Source: Tunturibacter psychrotolerans (lineage in GTDB: Bacteria > Acidobacteriota > Terriglobia > Terriglobales > Acidobacteriaceae). From it: a stretch of DNA of 64,000 nucleotides. A model generated the notes under the pieces. The model made no database searches and was not told the DNA's origin. It saw nothing but the letters and a program-made list of their open reading frames with translations. The stretch lies in contig NZ_CP132942.1 of NCBI RefSeq assembly GCF_040359615.1, positions 5,270,001 through 5,334,000 of the forward strand. The letters are read 5' to 3'. Both the position numbers and the translations under genes were made by a program. Of the stretch, positions 17,967 through 26,321 are shown in pieces (within the stretch, counting starts at the first letter, position 1; every line of letters begins with the position of its first letter).

Positions 17967-18604
17967 TGGACAAACATTCTGATTGTAGGCTTCTTACAAT
18001 TGACAACCACGTGCAAAGCCGTCCCGTCGACACTGTTTGTAGATATCTGTCACTTGCCGCGAGGCCTCTATTTCTTCCAGGCGAGGGTGATGCACCGGCT
18101 CATGGCAGGTCGATACCTGTGCTTAAGGCGCTCAGAGAGAAGGCAGTCGGGAGTCATTTGTCGAACCTTCGACGATGTTGACTCGACGGCCCGCGTGATT
18201 TGCGCATAGCGCGCTGGCGGCCTGCATCGTCAGACAAGAGCGAGCCTGGAACCCCACTGCAGCGGGAACATCAATGTCATAATCTGCTATTAAAACAAGC
18301 GGCGCGTAAAAAAGGCATATCGTTGTCATCAAGAGTTCGCCGCCAAGTGCCCTGAGCCTCCGGGTCGCCTTCGACGAGAGAGTGATCTCGACGATGGCAG
18401 CCACAAGCGAGGCGATTCGTCCACATCGCGGTCTATGCGATCAAACGCCGCGTCGGTGTCCGTGAATTTTCTGCCCAACTTAGCGGCGAATTTAACCGCG
18501 CTAATGGCGATCTGAGTTTATGGGACGCCAGAACGACGAATCCGGGATGCGGCATCTTCGATGTACTGTGCGAAATATCGGCCCGGTGAATGACTCGGGA
18601 TTGA
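17967..18604. other. Intergenic, no recognised gene
   Basis: About 640 nt between the UPF0182 start and the YqgE stop. Short ORFs exist on both strands (17913-18209 plus, 18132-18404 minus, and an open plus frame near 18410-18590), but none carries family motifs or a ribosome-binding site. The stretch may hold a decayed gene; I cannot name it. Confidence 0.35.
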
Positions 18605-19426
18605 TCAAAACATTTCTACTGGCTGGGAGACTTCTACGAAGGGCTCAGTCTTCGCCAATCGCAACTCCGTCTTCTGAATCATCTGCAACCACAAAGAATC
18701 CGGATCGGAGTTGAATATTGTGGCGGCGTCTGCCGGAAAAACGAACCATGCGCCCGATTGCACCTCGGTCCGCAATTGATTTTGCGTCCATCCGGCATAT
18801 CCCAGGTAAACGTGAAAAACGTTAGGGTCAGGCCGGTCCGAAATTGTTTTTTCGAAGAGGCCTTTGTCGGAGATCAAATAAACACCCCCGAATAGGTTCT
18901 CAGCTTTTTCAATCTTGGCCGAGGACTGAAAAAGTGCAACTGCAGCAGAAGGTTCCATAGGACCCCCGATATAGACCGGGTCGGAGCGGTCTTTCGCCGC
19001 TTTGAGATCAAGGACTTTAGAAAGCGGCACATCAGTGCGTCGGTTGAGAAATAGTCCGACTACACCATTTTCATCGTAGTGAACTAGCAGGATTACTGTT
19101 CCAGCGAAATGTGGGTCGCCGAGGCCGCGGCTCGCGACGAGCAACTTGCCAATACCCAAATCTTTGGGGTTCTTGAATTGAATCGGAAGAAATGACGCCG
19201 GCAGCAATTCGCCTTTTCTGGGGGATGTCTTGAGCCATCGGCTTGGCTTGTTTGCCGGCGAGCTACCGTACCAAAGCAATGCCGGAGCGGCAGGCGTAGG
19301 AGCGCGCAACAACGTAGCCGGCTTCGGCACATCAAATTCCGCCTTGTAAACGTTGACCCTTCTGGGCTCCGCCAAGGCAACGATCGCGAACAGCATTGCG
19401 AACAGCGACCCTTTGCGCAGCGACAT
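18605..19426 (-). CDS. YqgE/AlgH family protein with N-terminal signal-like extension
   Basis: A 273-residue protein. The YqgE/AlgH domain covers about residues 88-250: GKLLVASRGLGDPHFAGTVILLVHYDENGVVGLFLNRRT, the VYIGGPMEP turn, and the YLGYAGWTQNQLRTEVQSGAWFV block. Normal YqgE proteins are about 185 residues and cytoplasmic. This one has an additional 85 residues that begin with a hydrophobic stretch (LFAMLFAIVALA) like a signal peptide. Location may therefore be periplasmic, by inference. AAGGA stands 8 nt before the ATG. It diverges from the propeller histidine kinase gene across 450 nt. The family function is unknown; AlgH in Pseudomonas affects alginate regulation. Confidence 0.85.
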   Translation of the reverse strand: MSLRKGSLFAMLFAIVALAEPRRVNVYKAEFDVPKPATLLRAPTPAAPALLWYGSSPANKPSRWLKTSPRKGELLPASFLPIQFKNPKDLGIGKLLVASRGLGDPHFAGTVILLVHYDENGVVGLFLNRRTDVPLSKVLDLKAAKDRSDPVYIGGPMEPSAAVALFQSSAKIEKAENLFGGVYLISDKGLFEKTISDRPDPNVFHVYLGYAGWTQNQLRTEVQSGAWFVFPADAATIFNSDPDSLWLQMIQKTELRLAKTEPFVEVSQPVEMF

Positions 19427-19876
19427 GATCGGTATCCTTTCGAGAGGAGATTATCCGATTTTTCTAGAGGTCTGATCCGAGATTTCTGTTCTCTCGCTTT
19501 CCGATCACTCCGGACCACGAACCTTCTGGCAAGTCAGGACCTCAGCCATCTTCGAGCGCGTCGATAGTAATTCGCGGAAGCTCAATACTGTGGATCGTCA
19601 TAATAGTACCGAACCGCAAGCGGCTCAGGACTTACTCACTTTGAACATGTTGGCTCAGAAAAGGCTACCTCCTGCGATCGTCTTCTCCGCAAACCGAAGA
19701 CTTAAAGGCAGAATACGGCGAAAGACGAGCCGGAAATGCCAGACCCAGTCCCCACCGGCGCGAGGGACTTGTAAGGGATGCCCCGGTCCAAAGGGTGGTG
19801 GATTTCCGGTAAACTCACGTGAGCGCAAGGTTCCAATAGGCCTCGTGTATTTTGAGCCGGGAACAACGAGCCGCAT
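19427..19876. other. Divergent intergenic region, yqgE-like / histidine kinase
   Basis: About 450 nt containing the promoters of two divergent genes. A 96-codon plus ORF (19590-19880) and minus ORFs overlap but look like shadows. No clear operator or repeat. Confidence 0.35.
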
Positions 19877-22800
19877 ATGAAGGAAACCAGCTTCCTGTTC
19901 ACCCCCAAAATTGAATTCTCAAAAATCATCTCTTGGAAAACGCTCATTGTGTTGCTTGGGATGGCATGCAGTGCAATCACAGCCTGGGCCTCGGAGCCCT
20001 CCGGTTTGCTTCGAAATGAAGTGCTGACTACCTGGACGACCGAGCAAGGACTACCGCAGAATTTCGTTACATCTCTTGCGCAGACGTCAGATGGCTTCCT
20101 CTGGGTGGGCACGATGAATGGTCTCGTGCGTTTTGATGGTGTGCATTTCCGCGGGTTCAGCCAGGACGGTCCTCCAGAGTTGCAGGGTTTCATCCGCGCA
20201 CTTGTGAAAGACGGTGGGGATGGGCTCTGGATCGTGACAGCTTCTGGTCTTTTTCATTATGAACGCCACCACTTTGTACCAATTTTCTTCGAGCAGCGAT
20301 CCCGTTATCGGATCGAGACGTTGGCGCGTTCAAACGATGGCGAGCTCTGGCTCTACTTTGAGGATAGGTTGGAGCGCACTCATGCGGACAAGCTGGTAGC
20401 TGCCTCGCTGCCTGACGATGTACACAGGATCAGCGATATGACGGAGAGCAGCGACGGCTCGCTCTGGATCGCGGACCGCGAGAATATCTTCCGTATGCGG
20501 GGGAGAGCCACCGTTGCGAAGTACAAGCTACCGGACTGCCATCTAGTTCATGCAGACCGCTTTGGGGACGTGTGGGCCGGAGATGGCCATCATCTCTTTC
20601 ACTTCGAGGGCACCGGTTTTACGCAGGTCAAAAACCCTGGCCTGGGAAACTTTGTCAGTGTGACGATCGACAGCCATCACCGTCTCTGGATGGCGAGTGG
20701 AGGACTTCACGGGTTGAGTCGCAGGTCAGGAGATGAGCTGGAGACATTGACTGAAGCGGATGGCCTGGCAAGCAACGACGTTCGCACGATTCTCGAAGAT
20801 CGCAACGGAGATTTCTGGCTGGGGACCATTGCGGGTCTTGAGCGTCTGCATCAGGGTATATTCACGAACTATTCCACGCTAGATAAGGTGGCCGGGAACC
20901 GAAGCCAGACAGAGTCGATCTTCGAGCAGAAGGACGGCTCCATCTGGGCCGGGACTTTGGAAGGCGGGGTCATGCGCTGGAAAGCAGGACACTGGCAACG
21001 ATTCGACAAGGCGCAGGGGTTATTGCCAGGACAGGTGCGTGGTTTCATCGAGAACGGAAGCATACCGGCGATCGCAATTTCAGACTACGGGATCTTTGAA
21101 CAGCGTGCTGGCAGATTTACGAAGATGCCATTGATTCCGCACGGATATGTGAGCACACCTGTTATCTCCGGCGATGGAAGTGTATGGTTTCGCATCGACA
21201 ATCGAGGTCTCTTTCGATTGAAGGATGGCAAACTTACCGAGTTAGGGAGCAAGGATGGTCTCAGCGGGACACCACTGTCGTCCTTGACGGTGGATCGCGA
21301 AGGGACTCTGTGGGCCGGAGACGCAACCGGATTGCAACGCTGGAATGGCCAACGGTTCGAGCGAGCGCTTTCAACTAACGAGCCGGTCCACTGCGTCGCG
21401 TGGCCTAAGGGCGGAATAGCTGTCGGCACCCGCAACGGCATATTGCTCCGAAACGGAACGAATGGTGCGGGGCGAATGCTGACACAGAATGAAGGGTTGC
21501 CCGGCAACCTGGTGCTCGACATATTGAGCGATGACCAGAACAACCTTTGGATTGTCACTGCGAGCGCGATTGCCCGCATCACCCGAGAGATGTGGACGGC
21601 TTACGCTGACGGCAGCATTTCTCGAGTTGATCCAGAGATTTTTACGGAGACGGATGGCCTGAGAAGCCGGTATGTTCTTCCTTTGAATCAAATTACTGCC
21701 ATACGGGCGCATGATGGGCGTCTCTGGTTTGCAACTATCAAGGGGCCTGCCGTTATTGACCCGCGCCTGCCGGATGTAAGACCAGCGCAGGCCGTTGTGG
21801 ACAGTATCGTCGTTGACGATCTGCATCACCTAGCTGGCGATCTCACGGTAGGTCCTGGCAGGCATCGCATTACCTTCGCGTATACATCTCCTGCCACCGT
21901 CGCCCCCGAGCAGACACGGTTTCACTATCGCCTTACGGGATGGGATCACGATTGGGTCGATGCAGGCACTTCACGCGAAGTGTCGTACACTGGACTCCCT
22001 CCAGGGCGCTACAGATTCGAAGTTGTCGCCTTCAATCGTGAGGGCGGGTCAAGTAGGCTCCCGGCCCAGGCGCAGATACAGCTGCAGCCGTTCTTCTGGC
22101 AGACGAGATGGTTCCTGCTATTGGCAACCCTCGTTGTTATGGGAGCTGTCGTAGAAATCACCCGGCGATTTACTCGTCGGAGAGCGGAACGACTGAGTCT
22201 CCGTTTTCAGGAACGGGCTGCAGAACGCGAACGAATTGCGCATCAGATTCATGACACAGTAATCCAAGATCTGATTGGGGCCACCTTACAACTTGAACTC
22301 ATTGGATTTGAAGTCACCGATCGTCCTGAGGCATCGCGGGGGATGTTGGTGACTCTGGCAGAACGCATGCGCGAGACGATCGTTCGCAGCCGGAACATGG
22401 TGTCGAACCTGCACTCGACCGCGGTTGCGCAATACAGCCTCGTGGAAGTGCTGCAACACTCGGAAGCCGAGTTTCGATCGGGCCCGTTGCCGATATTCGA
22501 CCTGATTTGCACCGGCGAACCACGCGAGGTACATCCACTGGTTCGCGACGAAGTGTACCGTATCTGCCGCGAGGCACTCGCGAACTCATTTCGTCACGCG
22601 AATGCCGCATATGTATCAGTAGAGGTCCATTTTTTGCCCGATATGCTGGAAGTCGAAATTTCCGATGATGGAAAGGGCATGACAAAAGAGCTGCTGCAGC
22701 ATGGCCGCCCAGGTCACTTTGGGCTGCGTGGGATGCAGGCGCATGCACAGCGGATCGGTGCGACGCTTCTGACGGAGAGTGAGCCAGGACAAGGAACCAA

Positions 22801-22888
22801 CGTTATACTGCGCGTGAAGACCTACAATTCTTTCTGGCGGCGCAATGGCAAACGGAAAATCAGAAGTGGCAATAACACAGCAAGCTGA
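19877..22888 (+). CDS. Propeller-type sensor histidine kinase (Reg_prop, Y_Y_Y, HisKA_3, HATPase)
   Basis: A 1003-residue sensor. The N-terminal signal/helix (about residues 15-38) is followed by two periplasmic seven-blade-type propellers built of Reg_prop repeats such as SDGFLWVGTMNGLVRFDG and GDFWLGTIAGLERLHQG, up to about residue 620. Next comes a Y_Y_Y domain (about 650-715, with FHYRLTGWDHDWVDAG), then a membrane helix near 735-757. The cytoplasmic HisKA_3 domain has ERIAHQIHDTVIQDLIGA, where H in HQIHD is the phospho-acceptor, and the HATPase has EALANSFRHANA and DDGKGM. The family senses poly- or oligosaccharides in Bacteroidetes; in Acidobacteriota the ligand is unknown. The stop overlaps the NarL-type regulator by 44 nt, so they are a cognate pair. 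Confidence 0.92.
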   Translation: MKETSFLFTPKIEFSKIISWKTLIVLLGMACSAITAWASEPSGLLRNEVLTTWTTEQGLPQNFVTSLAQTSDGFLWVGTMNGLVRFDGVHFRGFSQDGPPELQGFIRALVKDGGDGLWIVTASGLFHYERHHFVPIFFEQRSRYRIETLARSNDGELWLYFEDRLERTHADKLVAASLPDDVHRISDMTESSDGSLWIADRENIFRMRGRATVAKYKLPDCHLVHADRFGDVWAGDGHHLFHFEGTGFTQVKNPGLGNFVSVTIDSHHRLWMASGGLHGLSRRSGDELETLTEADGLASNDVRTILEDRNGDFWLGTIAGLERLHQGIFTNYSTLDKVAGNRSQTESIFEQKDGSIWAGTLEGGVMRWKAGHWQRFDKAQGLLPGQVRGFIENGSIPAIAISDYGIFEQRAGRFTKMPLIPHGYVSTPVISGDGSVWFRIDNRGLFRLKDGKLTELGSKDGLSGTPLSSLTVDREGTLWAGDATGLQRWNGQRFERALSTNEPVHCVAWPKGGIAVGTRNGILLRNGTNGAGRMLTQNEGLPGNLVLDILSDDQNNLWIVTASAIARITREMWTAYADGSISRVDPEIFTETDGLRSRYVLPLNQITAIRAHDGRLWFATIKGPAVIDPRLPDVRPAQAVVDSIVVDDLHHLAGDLTVGPGRHRITFAYTSPATVAPEQTRFHYRLTGWDHDWVDAGTSREVSYTGLPPGRYRFEVVAFNREGGSSRLPAQAQIQLQPFFWQTRWFLLLATLVVMGAVVEITRRFTRRRAERLSLRFQERAAERERIAHQIHDTVIQDLIGATLQLELIGFEVTDRPEASRGMLVTLAERMRETIVRSRNMVSNLHSTAVAQYSLVEVLQHSEAEFRSGPLPIFDLICTGEPREVHPLVRDEVYRICREALANSFRHANAAYVSVEVHFLPDMLEVEISDDGKGMTKELLQHGRPGHFGLRGMQAHAQRIGATLLTESEPGQGTNVILRVKTYNSFWRRNGKRKIRSGNNTAS

Positions 22889-23507
22889 GAGCGCTCCAAT
22901 CCGCGTACTTATCGTGGACGATCATCCCATGGTGCGGGAGGGACTTGCGGGCGTGCTGGAGCGGCAAAATATGAGGATCGTTGGCCTAGCCGCCACAGGA
23001 AAGCAAGCAGTCGAGATGTATTCGGACTGCCGTCCAGACGTAATGTTGCTCGATCTGCGCTTGCCGGACCAGAGTGGATTTGACGTTGTGCGCATCGTGC
23101 TTGGTACCGACCCGCAGGCACGCATCATCATTCTGAGTTCGGCGCAAGGAGATGCTTCGATCTATAACGCGATCAGCTTGGGCGTGCGCGGATACCTGCT
23201 GAAGGGCATTGATGGCACCACCTTGGGAAACCAGGTGCGTCACGTCGTGGCAGGTGGCAGTTGCCTATCGCCTGAGACCGCAGAGAAGCTTACGCAATAC
23301 ATCGGATCGCAAAAACTCAGCGACCGCGAGATTGAAGTCCTCGGTCTTATTTCGAAGGGTAAGAGTAACAAGGAAATTGCCGATCTCATATTCGTCACCG
23401 AAAACACAGTCAAGATGCATGTGAAGAAGATCCTCTTGAAGCTTCAGGCCAACGACCGCACCCAGGCCGTAGTGATTGCCATTCAGCGCGGCCTCCTCGA
23501 CGCCTAA
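22845..23507 (+). CDS. NarL/FixJ-type response regulator
   Basis: A 220-residue regulator. The receiver domain begins IRVLIVDDHPMVREGL, with phospho-acceptor D in DVMLLDLRLPDQSG, and has ILSSAQGD and LLKGIDG (conserved Lys). The LuxR-type DNA-binding domain follows: LSDREIEVLGLISKGKSNKEIADLIFVTENTVKMHVKKI. It overlaps the propeller kinase gene by 44 nt in another frame and is its natural partner. The 9-nt pyrimidine repeat and the sedolisin gene follow downstream; regulation of that protease is possible but only suggested by position. Confidence 0.92.
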   Translation: MANGKSEVAITQQAESAPIRVLIVDDHPMVREGLAGVLERQNMRIVGLAATGKQAVEMYSDCRPDVMLLDLRLPDQSGFDVVRIVLGTDPQARIIILSSAQGDASIYNAISLGVRGYLLKGIDGTTLGNQVRHVVAGGSCLSPETAEKLTQYIGSQKLSDREIEVLGLISKGKSNKEIADLIFVTENTVKMHVKKILLKLQANDRTQAVVIAIQRGLLDA

Positions 23508-23810
23508 TCCACATACCCGTTCGGGTAGTTCAAAAACTATCCTTCTGAGTTCTGTTCCCGCCTCGCTCGAGAGTGTTAAGCTTTCGCCAACTTAATCATG
23601 GGCGTTTGATCTTCTCGCTTACCCCTCTTACTCCTCCTACCCTTCTTGCCCCTCTTGCCCCTTTTGTCCCTCTTGCCCTGTCGCCAAATTCCGAGTCCCT
23701 GATTCTGCTATCGCCGAGAAGAATGAGCACTCGAGGATAAGGATTTTATCCCGAGCTATCTCATTGCCCGTTGTCCCAACTTTAATTCAGTCAATTTGTA
23801 TGGAGGATGC
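23508..23810. repeat. Intergenic region with a 9-nt period pyrimidine repeat (7 units, 23622-23684)
   Basis: Between the response regulator and the sedolisin gene. From 23622 to 23684, seven units of 9 nt follow each other, consensus CCCCTCTTG (for example CCCTTCTTG, CCCCTCTTG, TCCCTCTTG). The tract is almost pure pyrimidine on the plus strand. No ORF explains it. The sedolisin Shine-Dalgarno GGAGG is at 23802-23806. Possible roles are a replication-slippage tract, a leader structure or a protein-binding array. Confidence 0.7.
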
Positions 23811-25871
23811 ATGAAATTTCAAAAACTTTGTAAGGGCGCAGCGACCGGTGCTCTAATTTCGCTCGCAACAATGTCATCCGCCTACGCCCAAGTGGCAGAA
23901 AATAACGTGTCAAGCGGCATTCGTTATTCGACTGACCTAGGCCCTGTGAATCCGTCTACGGAAATCAACCTCACGGTGCACCTTAAGCTCCCCAAGAAGG
24001 CTGAATTCGACAAGGCTGTCGAAGCGTTGTACGACCCTACCTCCCCGACGTTCCATAAGTGGATGACCGACGCCGATCTGAAGACCTACGGGCCAACTGA
24101 TGCGCAGATCGCAATTGTTCGTAAGGAGTTGGAAAAGCAGGGGCTGACGATTTTGTCTACGGACACAAACGGCTTCACCATTCGTGTGCGCGGCGCTGCC
24201 TCAAATGTTGCTCAAGCATTCAATACTCAGATTAACCAATATCGGCATAACGGAAAGGTATTCCGTGCAAATGTTCAGAATGCGCAACTGAGCGGCGAGG
24301 CTGGACAGTACGTCTCCACCGTTGCGGGTCTGGAAAGTCATCAGGCGCATCCGCTTGTTTCGCGCGCTGTTGATCCAAAAACGAAACAGTTCTATCCCTC
24401 AACGGAGGTAACCAGCTCTACCGCCTCAGCTCTTTCAAAGAACCTAAGGGGCCTGATGACCGATCAGTGTTTATCCGCTCCCACAGCCTATAATTTCCAG
24501 TCTGGCACACCTGCAACCAACGGTGTTTACTTCGGAAACGTCTACATGCAGGGAAATCAGCTTCTTCTAATTTCATGCGACTACACCGCCGCAAGCCTGC
24601 AGGACGCGTATGGACTGACGGCTGCATATCAAAAGGGGCTCGACGGGACCGGTCAAACAATCGTTCTTGTGGAAGCCTATGGGGACACCACGATCGAGAA
24701 AGATGCCAACGTCTTCAGCGAGATCATGGGCCTGCCCACGCTTACCTCGTCGAACTTCAAAATCGTTTATCCGGAAGGTCAACCGGCCGATCCTAATGCG
24801 GGTGTCTTAACCGGCTGGAACACGGAGATTGCACTCGATGTCGATTGGGCTCATGCGATGGCTCCCGGCGCCAAAATTGTAGTTGTCGTCACAACGGGTC
24901 AGGACAGCGAAGATTTTCAGGATGCCATTCGGTACGTCGTCTCGCACAAACTTGGCAACTCTGTTTCAAATAGCTACGAGATTGACACGGACCTCATTGC
25001 CGGCTCTCTCGAACAAAAATCGTGGGACCAGACTCTCGAAGTTGCAACGGCCAAGGGTATCTCAGTCAACTTCTCGACAGGCGATAGTGGAGATGAAGGA
25101 CTGGGCACACCGGTTGGTGCCGCGGGCGTACCCTCCGTTTCACCTCATGCAACCGCGGTCGGTGGAACCAGTATTCTTAACCAGGTTGGCAGCTCAACAG
25201 GAAAAATCACGACTGGCTGGGGCTCCGTCGGCAACTACCTCATGCGCGGTGGAGTTGTGCAGGATCCACCGGCCGGGAACAGCTTCTTTGTAGCTGGTTC
25301 CGGAGGCGGGGAAAGCATCTTTTTTGCCAAGCCCTCATGGCAGAAAGCTCTTCCGGGGACAGGCCGGCAAACTCCTGATGTCTCTGCGCTCGCTGATCCT
25401 TACACCGGAGTGCCTATCGCTCTTTCAGATCAATTCGGCGCAGTGTTTTTGCAGTATGGCTACGGTGGCACGAGTCTAGCGAGCCCAATTTTTTCTGCTT
25501 TCTGGGCGATAGCGAATCAGAAAGCCGGCAAACCGCTCGGGCAGGCAGCACCAGCGATTGCAGCGCTGCCGAAGGGCGACATCCAGGATGTTCTACCAAC
25601 AACACCAAGCACTGTGACAAATCCTGCCGGGGTCGTGTTTGATCAGAATGGTTCTACCTACTACTCAGCAGCCGATCTCTTTAGCGGAGCTCTGGAGACC
25701 AGTACTGGATTCACTAGCGCGATTTGGCCTTTTGTAGGGGGCGACACCTGGGCTGTCATTGGCTTCGGTATCGATACCTCTCTTACGGTCACACCCGGAT
25801 GGGACAATGTGACGGGATATGGCACTCCAAACGGACTTACCTTCATCAATGCGGTGGCCGCCGAGAAGTAA
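23811..25871 (+). CDS. Secreted sedolisin-family (S53) serine-carboxyl peptidase
   Basis: A 686-residue acid protease precursor. It has a signal peptide ending at SSAYAQ, then a pro-kumamolisin activation domain (about residues 40-180, LTVHLKLPKKAEFDKAVEAL and FHKWMT). The catalytic domain shows E339 and D343 in TEIALDVDW, the oxyanion region FSTGDSGDEG and the nucleophile S555 in GGTSLASPIF. The C-terminal calcium site lies around TPGWDNVTGYGTPNG. Sedolisins degrade proteins at low pH outside the cell, which suits acidic-soil bacteria. The frame opens earlier, but ATG 23811 follows GGAGG by 4 nt and gives the signal peptide. A strong terminator follows. Confidence 0.93.
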   Translation: MKFQKLCKGAATGALISLATMSSAYAQVAENNVSSGIRYSTDLGPVNPSTEINLTVHLKLPKKAEFDKAVEALYDPTSPTFHKWMTDADLKTYGPTDAQIAIVRKELEKQGLTILSTDTNGFTIRVRGAASNVAQAFNTQINQYRHNGKVFRANVQNAQLSGEAGQYVSTVAGLESHQAHPLVSRAVDPKTKQFYPSTEVTSSTASALSKNLRGLMTDQCLSAPTAYNFQSGTPATNGVYFGNVYMQGNQLLLISCDYTAASLQDAYGLTAAYQKGLDGTGQTIVLVEAYGDTTIEKDANVFSEIMGLPTLTSSNFKIVYPEGQPADPNAGVLTGWNTEIALDVDWAHAMAPGAKIVVVVTTGQDSEDFQDAIRYVVSHKLGNSVSNSYEIDTDLIAGSLEQKSWDQTLEVATAKGISVNFSTGDSGDEGLGTPVGAAGVPSVSPHATAVGGTSILNQVGSSTGKITTGWGSVGNYLMRGGVVQDPPAGNSFFVAGSGGGESIFFAKPSWQKALPGTGRQTPDVSALADPYTGVPIALSDQFGAVFLQYGYGGTSLASPIFSAFWAIANQKAGKPLGQAAPAIAALPKGDIQDVLPTTPSTVTNPAGVVFDQNGSTYYSAADLFSGALETSTGFTSAIWPFVGGDTWAVIGFGIDTSLTVTPGWDNVTGYGTPNGLTFINAVAAEK

Positions 25872-25895
25872 CGCCGCATGATAGTAGGGTATGAG

Positions 25896-25937
25896 AAGGG
25901 CGGACCGGAGTGCTTTTCCGGGCCGCCCTTGTTTATT
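25896..25937 (+). terminator. Strong rho-independent terminator after the sedolisin gene
   Basis: AAGGGCGGACCGGA pairs with TCCGGGCCGCCCTT (one mismatch) around a short loop, followed by GTTTATT. It begins 25 nt after the stop codon at 25871. Confidence 0.85.
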
Positions 25938-26321
25938 AGTTCGCTACGGAGATAAAGCGCCGTTCGCCATTGTGTGTATGACAACCACACGATCCTTCTG
26001 ATCTAACTTGAATCACTTTCAGTGGAAGTGTTGTCGGCTTCTCGGACAAGTGGTTCCTGTAGTTCCTTGAAAACGGGTTATCGGCGACAAACTTCTCGCA
26101 AACCAGCCCAGCAACTGCTCCTGAGCTCGTGTCCGATCTCGGTGAGTGCTAAATCGCCAATGCACTTGTCGAGGGCGTCGATTGGTACCGATAAGTCGGC
26201 TTACGTAGAGTGGTCGTCACATGACGAGGAACGGGCCAGGTCGTAACTGTGGTCGCTGGTCGGGGGACAGTGTGGGGTATGTACCCGGTTCCCGAAATCT
26301 GCTATACACGCAGTTACATCC
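25938..26321. other. Intergenic, promoter region of the DUF3857 gene
   Basis: About 385 nt. One short plus ORF (26022-26246) has no support. No repeats or clear operators were seen; it presumably holds the promoter of the 26322 gene. Confidence 0.35.
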
